Below the pieces are notes generated by a model. It did no database searches. It saw nothing but the letters and a program-made list of their open reading frames with translations, and was not told the DNA's origin. This document shows positions 39,512 through 48,865 of a stretch of 64,000 bases of DNA, piece by piece. Origin of the DNA: GCA-016699895 sp964633435 (lineage in GTDB: Bacteria > Patescibacteriota > Saccharimonadia > Saccharimonadales > Saccharimonadaceae). The first letter of the stretch is position 1. Each line of letters starts with the position of its first letter. The position numbers and the translations under genes were made by a program. The DNA lies in contig CAZWHA010000002.1 of the NCBI GenBank assembly GCA_964633435.1, forward strand, positions 124,001 through 188,000. Reading direction: 5' to 3'.

Positions 39512-42187
39512 GTGGCGCAGAAGAAGAATCAGCACAAGTTTACGACCTATTCAAACCTGACCAAGAACAATGGCAAGAGTCGTCGTACGCTCAAAAAAGA
39601 GACCAAGGCGCGCGAACGTGCCGAAGATTTGGCAACGTTGCCAAAAAATCCAGCGCTGCGTTTCCTGGCCCATTTTCACCCCAAACGAGTGTTCAAATAT
39701 TGGTTTTCAATGCGTGGCCTGAAAATGCTCGGCAAGATTACGCTGTTTTCTATATTATTTATGATCCTGGCCGGCGGTGCGATGTTCATGTACTTTCGCA
39801 AAGAACTCGATAGTCTAAAGCCCGAAGAGCTAGCCAAGCGTGTCGCCACAACCGTCTCAAAATATTACGATCGTAATGGCAATCTATTATGGGAAGACAC
39901 GGGCACTGGCGCATATCGACTGGTTGTGACTTCTGAAAATATCAGTCAGACCATGAAAGACGCCACTGTGGCCATTGAGGACAAGGATTTTTACAAGCAC
40001 GGGGGCGTCAGCTTGACAGGTACACTGCGTGCCGTGGTTAATAACGCCACCGGATCTGGCGGTGTGCAAGGTGGGTCAACGCTAACACAACAGCTCATTA
40101 AGCAAGTCTACTTTTCCGAGGAAGCTCACGAGCGAGGCATCGCCGGAATTCCTCGTAAAATCAAAGAAGCTATTCTATCAATTGAGGCCGAGCGCATTTA
40201 CAGCAAAGACCAGATCCTGACCATGTATCTGAACGAGTCCTCGTATGGCGGTCGTCGGAACGGCGTCGAGTCGGCAGCTCAAACCTATTTTGGCCATAGC
40301 GCCAAAGAACTAACACTCGCCGAGGCAGCGCTGCTGGCCTCGGTCCCTCAATCCCCGGCCCTCTATAATCCTTATAACACGGATGGTAACGCCAAGCTAC
40401 TAGCTCGTCAGAAAGTCGTACTCGATTACATGCGTCAACAGTTCCCGGACCGATATAGCCAAGAGGCCATTGACGCCGCCAAGAAAGAGTTGGTGCTCGA
40501 TACTATTAAACCGGCCGAGGAGCAACTAAAGAGTGCTAAAGCGCCGCACTTTATCCAGATGGTCAAAGCCGACCTAGAAAAGAGGCTCGGCACCAAAGTT
40601 GTCGGTCAGGGAGGCCTGACGGTTACCACCACGCTCGATATCCGCGTCCAGGATGTCATTGATAAAGAGGTTGACAAGGTCTTTGCAAGCTCACTGCCGG
40701 CTTCGATGGGCTTTGATAATGCCTCGGTCACGATGATCGACAACCAGACTGGCCAGGTGCTCGGTATGCGCGGCAGTCGTGACTTTAATTACCCAGACTA
40801 CGGCGCCTATAATGCAGCGACGGCCTTTATCCAGCCGGGATCTACCATCAAACCACTCGTCTATTCGGCCTTGATTAATAACCAGACCAACAACAACGGC
40901 ACGTACGGTGCTGGTTCAATCATACCGGACGCGCCAATCCCCCAGAATATCTATCGCACTGGCGACGGTAAATCAGTCGTTAACGCCGACGGCAAGTTCA
41001 AGGGTAATATCTCGATCAGACAAAGCCTAGCCGAGTCACGCAACGTACCCGCTATCAAGGCAATGGCGCTAAACGGTGTCGATGATACGCGCAAAGTCAT
41101 CCAAGCCATGGGCGACAAAAGCTACTGTACTGACGGCAGCGACAAGTCGGCCGGCCTCGCCTCGGCGATTGGTGGCTGTGGCGCTAAGCAGGTCGAGCAT
41201 GCCAACGCTTTTGCTACCATCGCTCGCATGGGCGTCTATAAACCAGTCAGCGACATCCTGAGTGTCAAAAATTCCCAGGGGCAAACCCTTTATGAGTGGG
41301 AGGATAAGGGCGAACAGGTTATCGACGCCCAAACGGCCTATATTATCTCTGATATTCTGACTGACGACGAAGCTCGTCGTGGCACGATGGGCTGGCGTCC
41401 GACTGGTTTTTACATTAACGGTGTCAAAACCGCAACCAAGACCGGTACCTCTGACATCGGTGGCAAGAAAAAGGATCTCTGGATGATGAGCTACACGCCC
41501 AAAGCCACGCTGAGCGTCTGGTATGGCAATCACGTGCCAAAAGCACTCAAAAACTCGGCTTCATCGCGCCTGGGACCACTGGTCGCGGCAGTAACGACCC
41601 AGGTTTATAACAATGTCTTTAAACCAGACGGCACCTGGAAATCCGGTGACTGGTTCAAAAAGCCATCTGGCTTGCAGACTTTGACAGTAAGCGGCAAGAA
41701 TGACTTATTCCCATCCTGGTACAACAAGAATCAAAAGAAGTCGACGACCGCGAAAAAGACTTTCGATAAAGTCAGTAAAAAGCTCGCCACCGAATGTACG
41801 CCAGCAGGTGCTCGTGAGGAACTAGATGTCGAAAAGATCACTGATCCAATCACCAAGGAAGTCTCCTACACTGCACCAGAAGGCTATGATGCAGAAAATA
41901 ACGACGATTTCCATCAATGCTCCGACACGGCACCGTTTATTTCCACCATCTCCGCCTCGCATCGATCAGATGGTCGCTACGATATCTCGGTATTAGTTCA
42001 GGCCGGCACCAACGCTGTCACGGGTGTCAGCATCTCGGTCAATGGCAACACCTACTCGGCCACCCAGAGCTCAGACGGGAGCTGGTCAATTATCATTAAT
42101 GAACTGAATGGATCCTACAGCGTTCAAGCCATCGCTACCGACGCCGGCTACTACACCGGCAGCGGCTCGAAAACTATAGCGTTCTAA
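39512..42187 (+). CDS. Class A penicillin-binding protein (bifunctional)
   Basis: An 891-residue peptidoglycan synthase. The basic N-terminus is followed by a membrane helix (about 73-93). The glycosyltransferase 51 domain has ATVAIEDKDFYKHGG near 151 and GGSTLTQQLIKQVYF. The transpeptidase domain has the SxxK serine in QPGSTIKPLVY near 444, SRN near 508 and KTGTSD near 644. A C-terminal Ig-like domain (about 805-890: SISVNGNTYSATQSSDGSWSI) may bind the wall. The start is GTG at 39512 with AAGGAG 5 nt upstream. It polymerises and cross-links the cell wall and probably shares an mRNA with the next gene. Confidence 0.94.
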   Translation: MAQKKNQHKFTTYSNLTKNNGKSRRTLKKETKARERAEDLATLPKNPALRFLAHFHPKRVFKYWFSMRGLKMLGKITLFSILFMILAGGAMFMYFRKELDSLKPEELAKRVATTVSKYYDRNGNLLWEDTGTGAYRLVVTSENISQTMKDATVAIEDKDFYKHGGVSLTGTLRAVVNNATGSGGVQGGSTLTQQLIKQVYFSEEAHERGIAGIPRKIKEAILSIEAERIYSKDQILTMYLNESSYGGRRNGVESAAQTYFGHSAKELTLAEAALLASVPQSPALYNPYNTDGNAKLLARQKVVLDYMRQQFPDRYSQEAIDAAKKELVLDTIKPAEEQLKSAKAPHFIQMVKADLEKRLGTKVVGQGGLTVTTTLDIRVQDVIDKEVDKVFASSLPASMGFDNASVTMIDNQTGQVLGMRGSRDFNYPDYGAYNAATAFIQPGSTIKPLVYSALINNQTNNNGTYGAGSIIPDAPIPQNIYRTGDGKSVVNADGKFKGNISIRQSLAESRNVPAIKAMALNGVDDTRKVIQAMGDKSYCTDGSDKSAGLASAIGGCGAKQVEHANAFATIARMGVYKPVSDILSVKNSQGQTLYEWEDKGEQVIDAQTAYIISDILTDDEARRGTMGWRPTGFYINGVKTATKTGTSDIGGKKKDLWMMSYTPKATLSVWYGNHVPKALKNSASSRLGPLVAAVTTQVYNNVFKPDGTWKSGDWFKKPSGLQTLTVSGKNDLFPSWYNKNQKKSTTAKKTFDKVSKKLATECTPAGAREELDVEKITDPITKEVSYTAPEGYDAENNDDFHQCSDTAPFISTISASHRSDGRYDISVLVQAGTNAVTGVSISVNGNTYSATQSSDGSWSIIINELNGSYSVQAIATDAGYYTGSGSKTIAF

Positions 42188-42214
42188 ACAAACTACTAGG
42201 GGAGGTATTATTCG

Positions 42215-43255
42215 ATGACAAAACGCGTTTCTAAACTGCACATTGCTAGTACAGTCTTGCTAGGCCTCGCCACAATCACTTCGTTCTTTTACCAGCATAA
42301 TGGCGACTTTTGGGCACTGGTGAATATTGGACGAATCCTGTTGATCCTGGCCTTTCTAATACTGCTGTTCACCGTCATCAAAAGCCTACCGCCCAGAGAT
42401 AGCCATGAGCCAAACTACGCTCGCACATTGATATGGTTGCTGCCCAGCCTAGCGATTATTTTCGCTCTGATAAATGCCTTTGCGCCCGATCTTGGGCATT
42501 CTCTAGTAAAGGGCGGCGACTGGGTGTCATTCCGACCCGCTATTTACGTTAAAATGGCGTTTGATGTAGTGTCGTGTGTTTTGTTTATCCTACTGGCCAA
42601 ACAGTTCTTTGGTCGCAAACAATGGTTGCTGTTTGGGACGTTCACTCTGTTGGCGCTCATTACTTTTTGGATGGCGATGGAGGAAATTTCCTGGGGACAA
42701 AGGATTTTCAAGTGGGAAACGACAGCTTATTTTGCCGAGAATAATATGCAGGGCGAAACCAACCTCCACAATCTAAATACTCAGTTGTTTCAAAATGTCT
42801 TGTATTTCGGTGGATTCCTATTGCTCGTAGCTATGCCGTTTTTCCGCGATCATTTGACGAAACTACTGCAGAAAATAGCGTTTTTAAAACCTCTCGTTTT
42901 TCTGTTGCCGGGCGCCTGGATGACACTGGCCTTTGCCGCCAGCATGGGTTTCCTCGATCCTTATATGTCAGAAGCTGGCTGGCGCTGGGGTCCGATTCTG
43001 TTCCAAACCATTGCGACTGGTGTTATCCTCGCCGTATTTGCCTGGCGAGCTTATAAACGCTCAGATGTCCGTTTGCAGGATGCTTTACGATCACTAGTGG
43101 CTTTTGCCGCCGTCTTGATGCTCAGTCTCATTTACCGTGGTCTATGGGATCACGATAGCGGCTCACCAACCGAATACATTGAACTGTTTATTGCCTTTGG
43201 TATCACCGCTTGGGCACTGGAGCTCAAGATTAGAGCTCGTCGCCAGGTGATTTAG
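42215..43255 (+). CDS. Polytopic membrane protein, unknown function
   Basis: A 346-residue protein with about nine to ten hydrophobic helices. The most distinctive segment is MEEISWGQRIFKWETTAYF...NNMQGETNLHNLNTQLFQN, between helices 5 and 6. The Glu/Trp/Gln/Asn/His-rich pattern (EEISWGQR, E.NLHN) occurs in a family of uncharacterised bacterial membrane proteins and may be a catalytic or binding centre. AGGGGAGG lies upstream of the ATG. The position 27 nt after the PBP gene suggests a role in the cell envelope. Its 3' end overlaps the convergent PIN-TRAM gene by 4 nt. Confidence 0.7.
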   Translation: MTKRVSKLHIASTVLLGLATITSFFYQHNGDFWALVNIGRILLILAFLILLFTVIKSLPPRDSHEPNYARTLIWLLPSLAIIFALINAFAPDLGHSLVKGGDWVSFRPAIYVKMAFDVVSCVLFILLAKQFFGRKQWLLFGTFTLLALITFWMAMEEISWGQRIFKWETTAYFAENNMQGETNLHNLNTQLFQNVLYFGGFLLLVAMPFFRDHLTKLLQKIAFLKPLVFLLPGAWMTLAFAASMGFLDPYMSEAGWRWGPILFQTIATGVILAVFAWRAYKRSDVRLQDALRSLVAFAAVLMLSLIYRGLWDHDSGSPTEYIELFIAFGITAWALELKIRARRQVI

Positions 43256-44121
43256 TTATCACCCTTGGTCGAGTTCGCGAGGGCTACCATGCTGTCCTCG
43301 GCCGAGCTACGACCGCGTTGATTCCTATTATTAGAGGATTGATTGGGCTTCGTGTACGAATTCCTCTTGGCTGGCTTCTTCTTTGACTGCGACAATTGGT
43401 CAGAATGAAAGGATTTAGTAGGCTTCGCTGTCCCCTTGGCTTTCTGAGCGAACATCATTCGCCCAGCTTCGGTCTGCAGAGAGCGGACAATTTCTACGCG
43501 TAGCCGCTGACCGATGAGATGCTTGGCGTCCTCGACTACCACCATAGTGCCGTCATCGAGATAACCAACCGCCTGCTCGCGGTTAGCGCCCGGCTGAATC
43601 AGCTGAATTTCCACCGCTTCGCCTGGTAGATGCTGAACGCGCAGCATTTGAGCTAGTTCGTTGACATTTACAACGGTAATGCCAACGACTTTGGCGACTT
43701 TGTTGAGATTATAATCAGTCGTGGCAATAGAGGCATCGTAGTTTTTTGCTAGCTCGAGCAAGCGCTCATCCACCCCGCCCGAGCCAACTCGACCATCGTT
43801 CACAATCGTCACCGCAACAGTTTCCATGCGCTGCAGTTCGCGAACGTTTTCTAGCCCCGCCCGCGCCCTGGAACGCTTGTCATGATCAGCCTTGTCGGCT
43901 AGCAATTGCAATTCGTTAATGACGCTACGCGGTACAATTAACTCGGCGGTGATCACGCCAGTTTTCGCCACATCAACAATGCGGCCATCGATAATAGCAC
44001 TGGTATCGAGTAACAGCGAACCACGCGCAACCTTGAGCGTACGCTGTTTCAATTTCATAATAGTCAAAAAAGTTGTTTCCACCACGATAATTATAGTGAT
44101 AACTAGTATGACAATTTCCAT
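43252..44121 (-). CDS. PIN-TRAM domain membrane protein (YacL-like)
   Basis: A 289-residue protein with an N-terminal membrane helix (residues 2-20). A PIN nuclease-like domain follows (LLLDTSAIIDGRIVDV, VPRSVINELQLLAD, SIATTDYNLNKVA with the acidic residues of the active site). A TRAM domain (about 165-215: QPGANREQAVGYLDDGTMVVVED) is next, and then a Lys/Ser/Asn-rich disordered tail. This is the YacL family layout, thought to act on RNA at the membrane. AAAGGA precedes the ATG. It lies downstream of radA, as yacL and radA are neighbours in Firmicutes and Actinobacteria. Confidence 0.88.
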   Translation of the reverse strand: MEIVILVITIIIVVETTFLTIMKLKQRTLKVARGSLLLDTSAIIDGRIVDVAKTGVITAELIVPRSVINELQLLADKADHDKRSRARAGLENVRELQRMETVAVTIVNDGRVGSGGVDERLLELAKNYDASIATTDYNLNKVAKVVGITVVNVNELAQMLRVQHLPGEAVEIQLIQPGANREQAVGYLDDGTMVVVEDAKHLIGQRLRVEIVRSLQTEAGRMMFAQKAKGTAKPTKSFHSDQLSQSKKKPAKRNSYTKPNQSSNNRNQRGRSSAEDSMVALANSTKGDN

Positions 44122-44160
44122 TGTTTAGTATTCCTTTCGTTTATCAGATTTACGTTATTT

Positions 44161-45507
44161 TTATTTAAGGTGTTGATTCAAGGCATCGCGCAAGTCTACC
44201 GCTGACACCACGAATTTATCCTTGGCTGCCGACTTCGGCGCGACGGCATAAGTGAATCCGAGTTTTTTAGCTTCGGCAATACGTTTGTCGCTCGAAGTAG
44301 CCGATCGGATCTCGCCACCCAGGCCCACTTCGCCGAATACGACTGCGCCGTCACGCAATTTGCGCTCGGCCGCAGCACTCGCAATTGCCATACAGACCGC
44401 TAGATCCGCTGCGCGATCGGCTAGTTTTAACCCACCAACAACGTTTACAAAAATATCTTTATCCGATAGATTTAATTTTGTGCGACGCTCGAGCACCGCA
44501 ATCAATAACGTTAGTCGGTTCGGGTCAAAACCACTCGCCGCCCTTTTAGCATACCCGAAACTAGTCGGATTTACAAGCGCCTGGATTTCAACCAAGAGTG
44601 GCCGGTTGCCTTCCATAGTAGCAAGTACCACCGAACCATCCGAGTCATGACGCTCGGCGAGTAGCGCTGCCGATGGATTTTCGACAATCTCTAGTCCACG
44701 ATCCGTCATATCAAAGATCGCCACTTCTGACGTCGAACCATAGCGGTTTTTAATGGCTCGCACTAATTTGAATCCACCATAACGATCACCTTCAAAATTA
44801 ATGACTACATCAACTACATGCTCAAGAACTTTTGGACCAGCAATCGAGCCTTCTTTGGTCACATGCCCGACCAGTAGGACTGCTGTATTGGTAGTTTTAG
44901 CAGCTCGAATAATAATATTAGCGCTGTTAGTAATCTGACTAACCGTGCCTGGTGCCGAAGCAATCTCGTTCATCGCCATGGTCTGCATAGAATCAACAAT
45001 TACCAGTCGAAACTGGCCGCCCGCAATGGTCGCCGCTACATCATCGGCGTTGGTAGTGCTAGCGAGGCTAAGCGATTCGCTATTTTTAGCGCCCAAGCGC
45101 TCGGCACGAAGCTTGACCTGGCTAGCCGATTCCTCACCACTAACATATAGTACGTTGCCACGACTCGCGATCGCCGCCGCTACTTGCAACAGCAATGTCG
45201 ACTTACCGATACCTGGCTGACCAGCTACCAACACTACGCCGCCCGGCATCAAACCGCCGCCGAAAACCGTATCTAAATCTGCAATCCCGGTTGAAATTCG
45301 GTCAGAAATTGCGTCCAATTTGATATCCGACATTTTCTGTGCTGTCAACGATTTGCCGACCGAGCGCGCCACAACCGATTTGCCCTCGACCTCCGGCGCA
45401 GATTCCAACAGCGAATTCCAAGCCCCGCAGTTGTCACACTTGCCCGTCCATTTTGGAAAAGCCGCGCCGCACTGTTGACAGACGAATTTTGCCCTCGCTT
45501 TTGCCAT
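44161..45507 (-). CDS. radA: DNA repair protein RadA
   Basis: A 448-residue RecA-like helicase for branch migration in recombination. It has an N-terminal C4 zinc finger (CQQCGAAFPKWTGKCDNC), Walker A AGQPGIGKSTLL near residue 95, the RadA signature KNRYGSTSE and a Lon-protease-like C-terminal domain (GLKLADRAADLAVCMAIASA). A TATAAT box lies 7 nt before the ATG with no ribosome site, so translation is probably leaderless. The PIN-TRAM gene follows. Confidence 0.97.
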   Translation of the reverse strand: MAKARAKFVCQQCGAAFPKWTGKCDNCGAWNSLLESAPEVEGKSVVARSVGKSLTAQKMSDIKLDAISDRISTGIADLDTVFGGGLMPGGVVLVAGQPGIGKSTLLLQVAAAIASRGNVLYVSGEESASQVKLRAERLGAKNSESLSLASTTNADDVAATIAGGQFRLVIVDSMQTMAMNEIASAPGTVSQITNSANIIIRAAKTTNTAVLLVGHVTKEGSIAGPKVLEHVVDVVINFEGDRYGGFKLVRAIKNRYGSTSEVAIFDMTDRGLEIVENPSAALLAERHDSDGSVVLATMEGNRPLLVEIQALVNPTSFGYAKRAASGFDPNRLTLLIAVLERRTKLNLSDKDIFVNVVGGLKLADRAADLAVCMAIASAAAERKLRDGAVVFGEVGLGGEIRSATSSDKRIAEAKKLGFTYAVAPKSAAKDKFVVSAVDLRDALNQHLK

Positions 45508-45564
45508 AATAAATATTATAACATTGACGAAGCGAGGAATAAAACTTGCTCACTAATCGATTAT

Positions 45565-46821
45565 CTAGTTTTCCTCTGTGATTAGCCAAGGTCGCACAAT
45601 TGGGTCATCACGGCTTAGCCCCATCGAGAACAGGATTCCGACCATACGCTCATACATCTGATGGTCTGTCGCTTCAGAAACGCAAAAGCCGCTAGGACGA
45701 TCGGCTGCTAGTGGACACCAAGCATACTGAGCGCCAGTTTTATTGAATGTCGGCAAGTATGATAGTCCAGCAACTTTCCACGTTGCCTGATCCGCGCTAG
45801 CCAACTGCACACGCACAGTCAGGCCCTGATTGTTAACGTAACGTTTCGCTGGTGCCGAAACAGTCACCGAATTCCCCAGGCCATACACGATGTACACATT
45901 TTTATATAGTTCGATCGGCTGGACAGAATGAGAGCCATGAAAGTAGACGAAGTCAAACTCACCACTGTCGATCAAGCGATGAGCGGCCTTTTGCTGCCAA
46001 TTGTCTGCATAGCTAATGTATTCTTGGACACTATGGAGTTGCGCTATCACTATAGCCGCCCCCTGCTCGCGTGCTTTCTGGGCCATAGAAATCATGCGCT
46101 CGTAATCATGATCAGCCATAGTGCCATCACGCAGACGATCAATTCGCCAGTCGGCGTCTGCCACCATGCCGTTCAGCGATACCGTACCGCCAATAATAGA
46201 CACTTTGCCACCCTCGGCATCCAAGAGCAATGGTTCCTTGCTTTCGGCTTCGGTTTTATACGTGCCAGTGTGTGCTATACCCAACCGATCGAGCTCATCA
46301 ATCAAACGTTCGACACCAGCGAAACCCTGATCCCAACTATGATTGGTATCCGTTGTACACGCCGTGTAGCCAGCTGCTTTGGCAGCATCCAGCACTTGAG
46401 GAGGAATATTAAAAACTGGATAGCCAGTATAGGGTCCGCCAGCTTTGGCGATAGGCGTCTCCACATCGCAAACCACGATATCTGACTTGGCATAATATTG
46501 CTTTTCAGCGGCAAACAACGCCGTGAAATCGAATTCGCGCTCGTCGCCAGTTTTGAAATGATTCCAAAGCGCCGGATGAAACAGTAAATCACCGTTAACT
46601 GTGATTGAAATACAGTATTTCTCGGGACAATTTGGCGCCTTACCGTGATAAACTCGCTCTACCTTGGCAGTAGTACGAAGCAAATCAATATCCTCGGTCT
46701 GACCTCGCTGATTCAGATGAATAAAATCTAGAACACCGACTGACAAGAGCACGATGAGTCCCGCAATTACCAATACAACGTTGCGACGACCATGCGACTC
46801 AATCGTAAAGTTTTTCCCCAT
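45565..46821 (-). CDS. CapA-family metallophosphatase-like membrane protein
   Basis: A 418-residue protein with an N-terminal membrane anchor (about residues 14-33). The PGA_cap/CapA-type domain is marked by ITVNGDLLFHPALW, DIVVCDVETPIAK, TTDTNHSWDQG and FHGSHSVQPIELY, with Asp, Glu, Asn and His residues placed as in metal-dependent phosphoesterases. CapA proteins take part in anchoring or synthesis of poly-gamma-glutamate and related surface polymers; the rest of a cap operon is absent. TATAAT lies 9 nt before the ATG. Confidence 0.85.
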   Translation of the reverse strand: MGKNFTIESHGRRNVVLVIAGLIVLLSVGVLDFIHLNQRGQTEDIDLLRTTAKVERVYHGKAPNCPEKYCISITVNGDLLFHPALWNHFKTGDEREFDFTALFAAEKQYYAKSDIVVCDVETPIAKAGGPYTGYPVFNIPPQVLDAAKAAGYTACTTDTNHSWDQGFAGVERLIDELDRLGIAHTGTYKTEAESKEPLLLDAEGGKVSIIGGTVSLNGMVADADWRIDRLRDGTMADHDYERMISMAQKAREQGAAIVIAQLHSVQEYISYADNWQQKAAHRLIDSGEFDFVYFHGSHSVQPIELYKNVYIVYGLGNSVTVSAPAKRYVNNQGLTVRVQLASADQATWKVAGLSYLPTFNKTGAQYAWCPLAADRPSGFCVSEATDHQMYERMVGILFSMGLSRDDPIVRPWLITEEN

Positions 46822-46866
46822 TATGGGTTAATTATAGCATAGCGTTTTTCAGTTTAGTATCAGTAC

Positions 46867-47880
46867 TTAGTCGATAGTCTCGGCATGACTGTCGAGATTT
46901 TGATTGAGCGTATCCATTTCGACACCGAGAGCGTTCAGATCAACAACGGCCTGATTATATTCGTCAACCAGCGCATTAATCGAGTTTCCGAGCGCTGTCA
47001 AAGCTGTCTGCCTGGCCAGTAGCGCCGCCCGAGTACTATTAAATTCACTCTGCGAAGCAAAACCGCCTTGCATTGCCGCTTTCTGGTTAAAGGTCTTTAC
47101 ATCGGCATCCAGTTGAGCCAGTTTGGTGTTATATTCAGTCGTTTTATTATCAATCACAGTTTTTTTAGTAGTCAGTTGATTCTGTAATTCCATCGCTCGC
47201 GCTTTTAGATCCGCAAAAATCTGATGATAGTTACTATAGGCCGCGACAACCTGACTACGATCAGCAAAATACCGGGCATAGTACGTCTCGAGCTCTGGCG
47301 GCAAATCGGCAACCTCGGTTCCAAAAATCGAATGTAGTTCATTCCAACGCTCACCTGGCTCGGTCTTATCATACAATTTGACCAGGTCCAGGATATCTGG
47401 GTCGGTCGTTTTGGCGAATTCAGTCTCGAGCAGCTGATCGAGTTTTGTCCGTTCATTGTCCGACAGTCGCTCATAAGCAGCATGCAGCATTTCGTGCGCT
47501 GCCGTCACGGTTTTCACGCCGCTGATACGCTCGTCAGTTACCTTGAAAATGAAAATCCTACCACTGGCATAGCAACCGAGCACAATTGACTGACTCTCAC
47601 GAGCTTGACAGTTATTGTTAAAATCGACCGCATTATTCAACTCGGGACGCGAAGCATAGAACAAGAACCTGCCACGATCATTCATACCGGCTTCGTCAGC
47701 CAGAGCCGAAACAGCTTGATCAGGCTGAAATTGCCAGACGGTGATCTGATCAAAGATAAGCTGGCGATTCAAAATTGCCCAGACTCCCGCCACCAGCATA
47801 GCCATGACAAAGATCAGTGACAGCAACCGTCCGGGCAATGATCGACGAGATTTTTGATTGATTGATTGACCCGTTTCCAT
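46867..47880 (-). CDS. Membrane-anchored zincin-like protein with coiled coil
   Basis: A 337-residue protein: a membrane anchor (about 17-36), then an extracellular region with TAAHEMLHAAYERL near residue 128, an HExxH-type zinc motif. From about residue 215 there is a long coiled coil (LQNQLTTKKTVIDNKTTEYN and following). Two cysteines (NNCQARES, VLGCYASG) may form a disulfide. A TACAAT box lies 6 nt before the ATG, another leaderless candidate. This looks like a recurrent Saccharibacteria envelope protein; the substrate is unknown. Confidence 0.7.
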   Translation of the reverse strand: METGQSINQKSRRSLPGRLLSLIFVMAMLVAGVWAILNRQLIFDQITVWQFQPDQAVSALADEAGMNDRGRFLFYASRPELNNAVDFNNNCQARESQSIVLGCYASGRIFIFKVTDERISGVKTVTAAHEMLHAAYERLSDNERTKLDQLLETEFAKTTDPDILDLVKLYDKTEPGERWNELHSIFGTEVADLPPELETYYARYFADRSQVVAAYSNYHQIFADLKARAMELQNQLTTKKTVIDNKTTEYNTKLAQLDADVKTFNQKAAMQGGFASQSEFNSTRAALLARQTALTALGNSINALVDEYNQAVVDLNALGVEMDTLNQNLDSHAETID

Positions 47881-47914
47881 CTGTCTATTGTAGCAGAAAT
47901 GTTAAAATAGATTG

Positions 47915-48865
47915 ATGACACAACTGACCTTGGGGATCGACGAAGTTGGCCGTGGCGCCTGGGCTGGACCACTGGTCGTCGGTGCGGTGGCACTGGATCC
48001 AGATTGCCAGATTGATGGTCTGAATGACAGCAAGAAACTAACGCGTCGGCAGCGAGAATTATTGACTCGTCAGATTCAGGTCGAGGCCGCAGCAATCGGT
48101 ATCGGTTGGGTCGACGCTCAGGTAATCGACAAGATCGGCTTGTCGGCCGCTCTGCGACTAGCCACCGAGCGAGCCTTTGCTCAAATTTCGCCCTATCAAA
48201 AACAGATTGACCGTATCATCATTGACGGTCGCGATCGATTACTGGACGACGCCAGGGTCACTACTATGATCAAGGCCGATGGTAAGATCAAAGCAGTTTC
48301 AGCCGCCTCGATCATCGCCAAGGTCGCTCGTGATCATTATATGGAGCACCTCAACCTGGCATTACCGAGTTACGATTTCGCAAGCCACGTCGGCTATGGC
48401 ACCGCCAAGCATCAGACCGAGCTAGTGCAAGATGGTGCCATTCACGGTATTCATCGCTATAGTTTCGCCCCGGTTGCTGCTATCGCCGGTACTCCGAAAC
48501 CACCTGCTAGCAACAAGGTAGCCGATACGATTGGTCGACAGGCCGAGATAATCGCCGCCGCCCACCTAGAACGCCTCGGCCACCGTATCGTCGATCAGAA
48601 CTGGCGAACTAAATTATGTGAAATTGATATCGTTTCAATCAGTCAAAAAATTATTCACTTTACCGAGGTAAAATACCGAGCCAATGAGGTCCATGGCGAC
48701 GGCATGGCAGCCATTACACCCCGTAAATTACAGCAAATGCGCCACGCAGCCGAAATCTACCTAGCTAACCACCCTGAGCTCCGTGAATACGACGTTACAT
48801 TGGCCGCCATAGCTTTGTCCGGCTCGCCGCCAATCGTCGATCAGCATCTCGACGTGGTCTTTTAG
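47915..48865 (+). CDS. rnhB: RNase HII fused to a YraN/UPF0102 domain
   Basis: A 316-residue fusion. Residues 1-195 are RNase HII: GIDEVGRGAWAGPLVVGAV (catalytic Asp-Glu), IIIDGRDRL, and SIIAKVARDHYM. It removes RNA from RNA-DNA hybrids. Residues about 200-316 form a YraN-like endonuclease-fold domain: GRQAEIIAAAHLERLGHRIVDQNWRTKLCEIDIVS..HFTEVKYR, with the D...E-x-K pattern of resolvase-like nucleases. These two are separate adjacent genes in many bacteria. The ATG at 47915 is chosen; a TTG directly before it is also possible. TAAAAT lies 6 nt upstream. The 3' end overlaps pepN by 4 nt. Confidence 0.92.
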   Translation: MTQLTLGIDEVGRGAWAGPLVVGAVALDPDCQIDGLNDSKKLTRRQRELLTRQIQVEAAAIGIGWVDAQVIDKIGLSAALRLATERAFAQISPYQKQIDRIIIDGRDRLLDDARVTTMIKADGKIKAVSAASIIAKVARDHYMEHLNLALPSYDFASHVGYGTAKHQTELVQDGAIHGIHRYSFAPVAAIAGTPKPPASNKVADTIGRQAEIIAAAHLERLGHRIVDQNWRTKLCEIDIVSISQKIIHFTEVKYRANEVHGDGMAAITPRKLQQMRHAAEIYLANHPELREYDVTLAAIALSGSPPIVDQHLDVVF

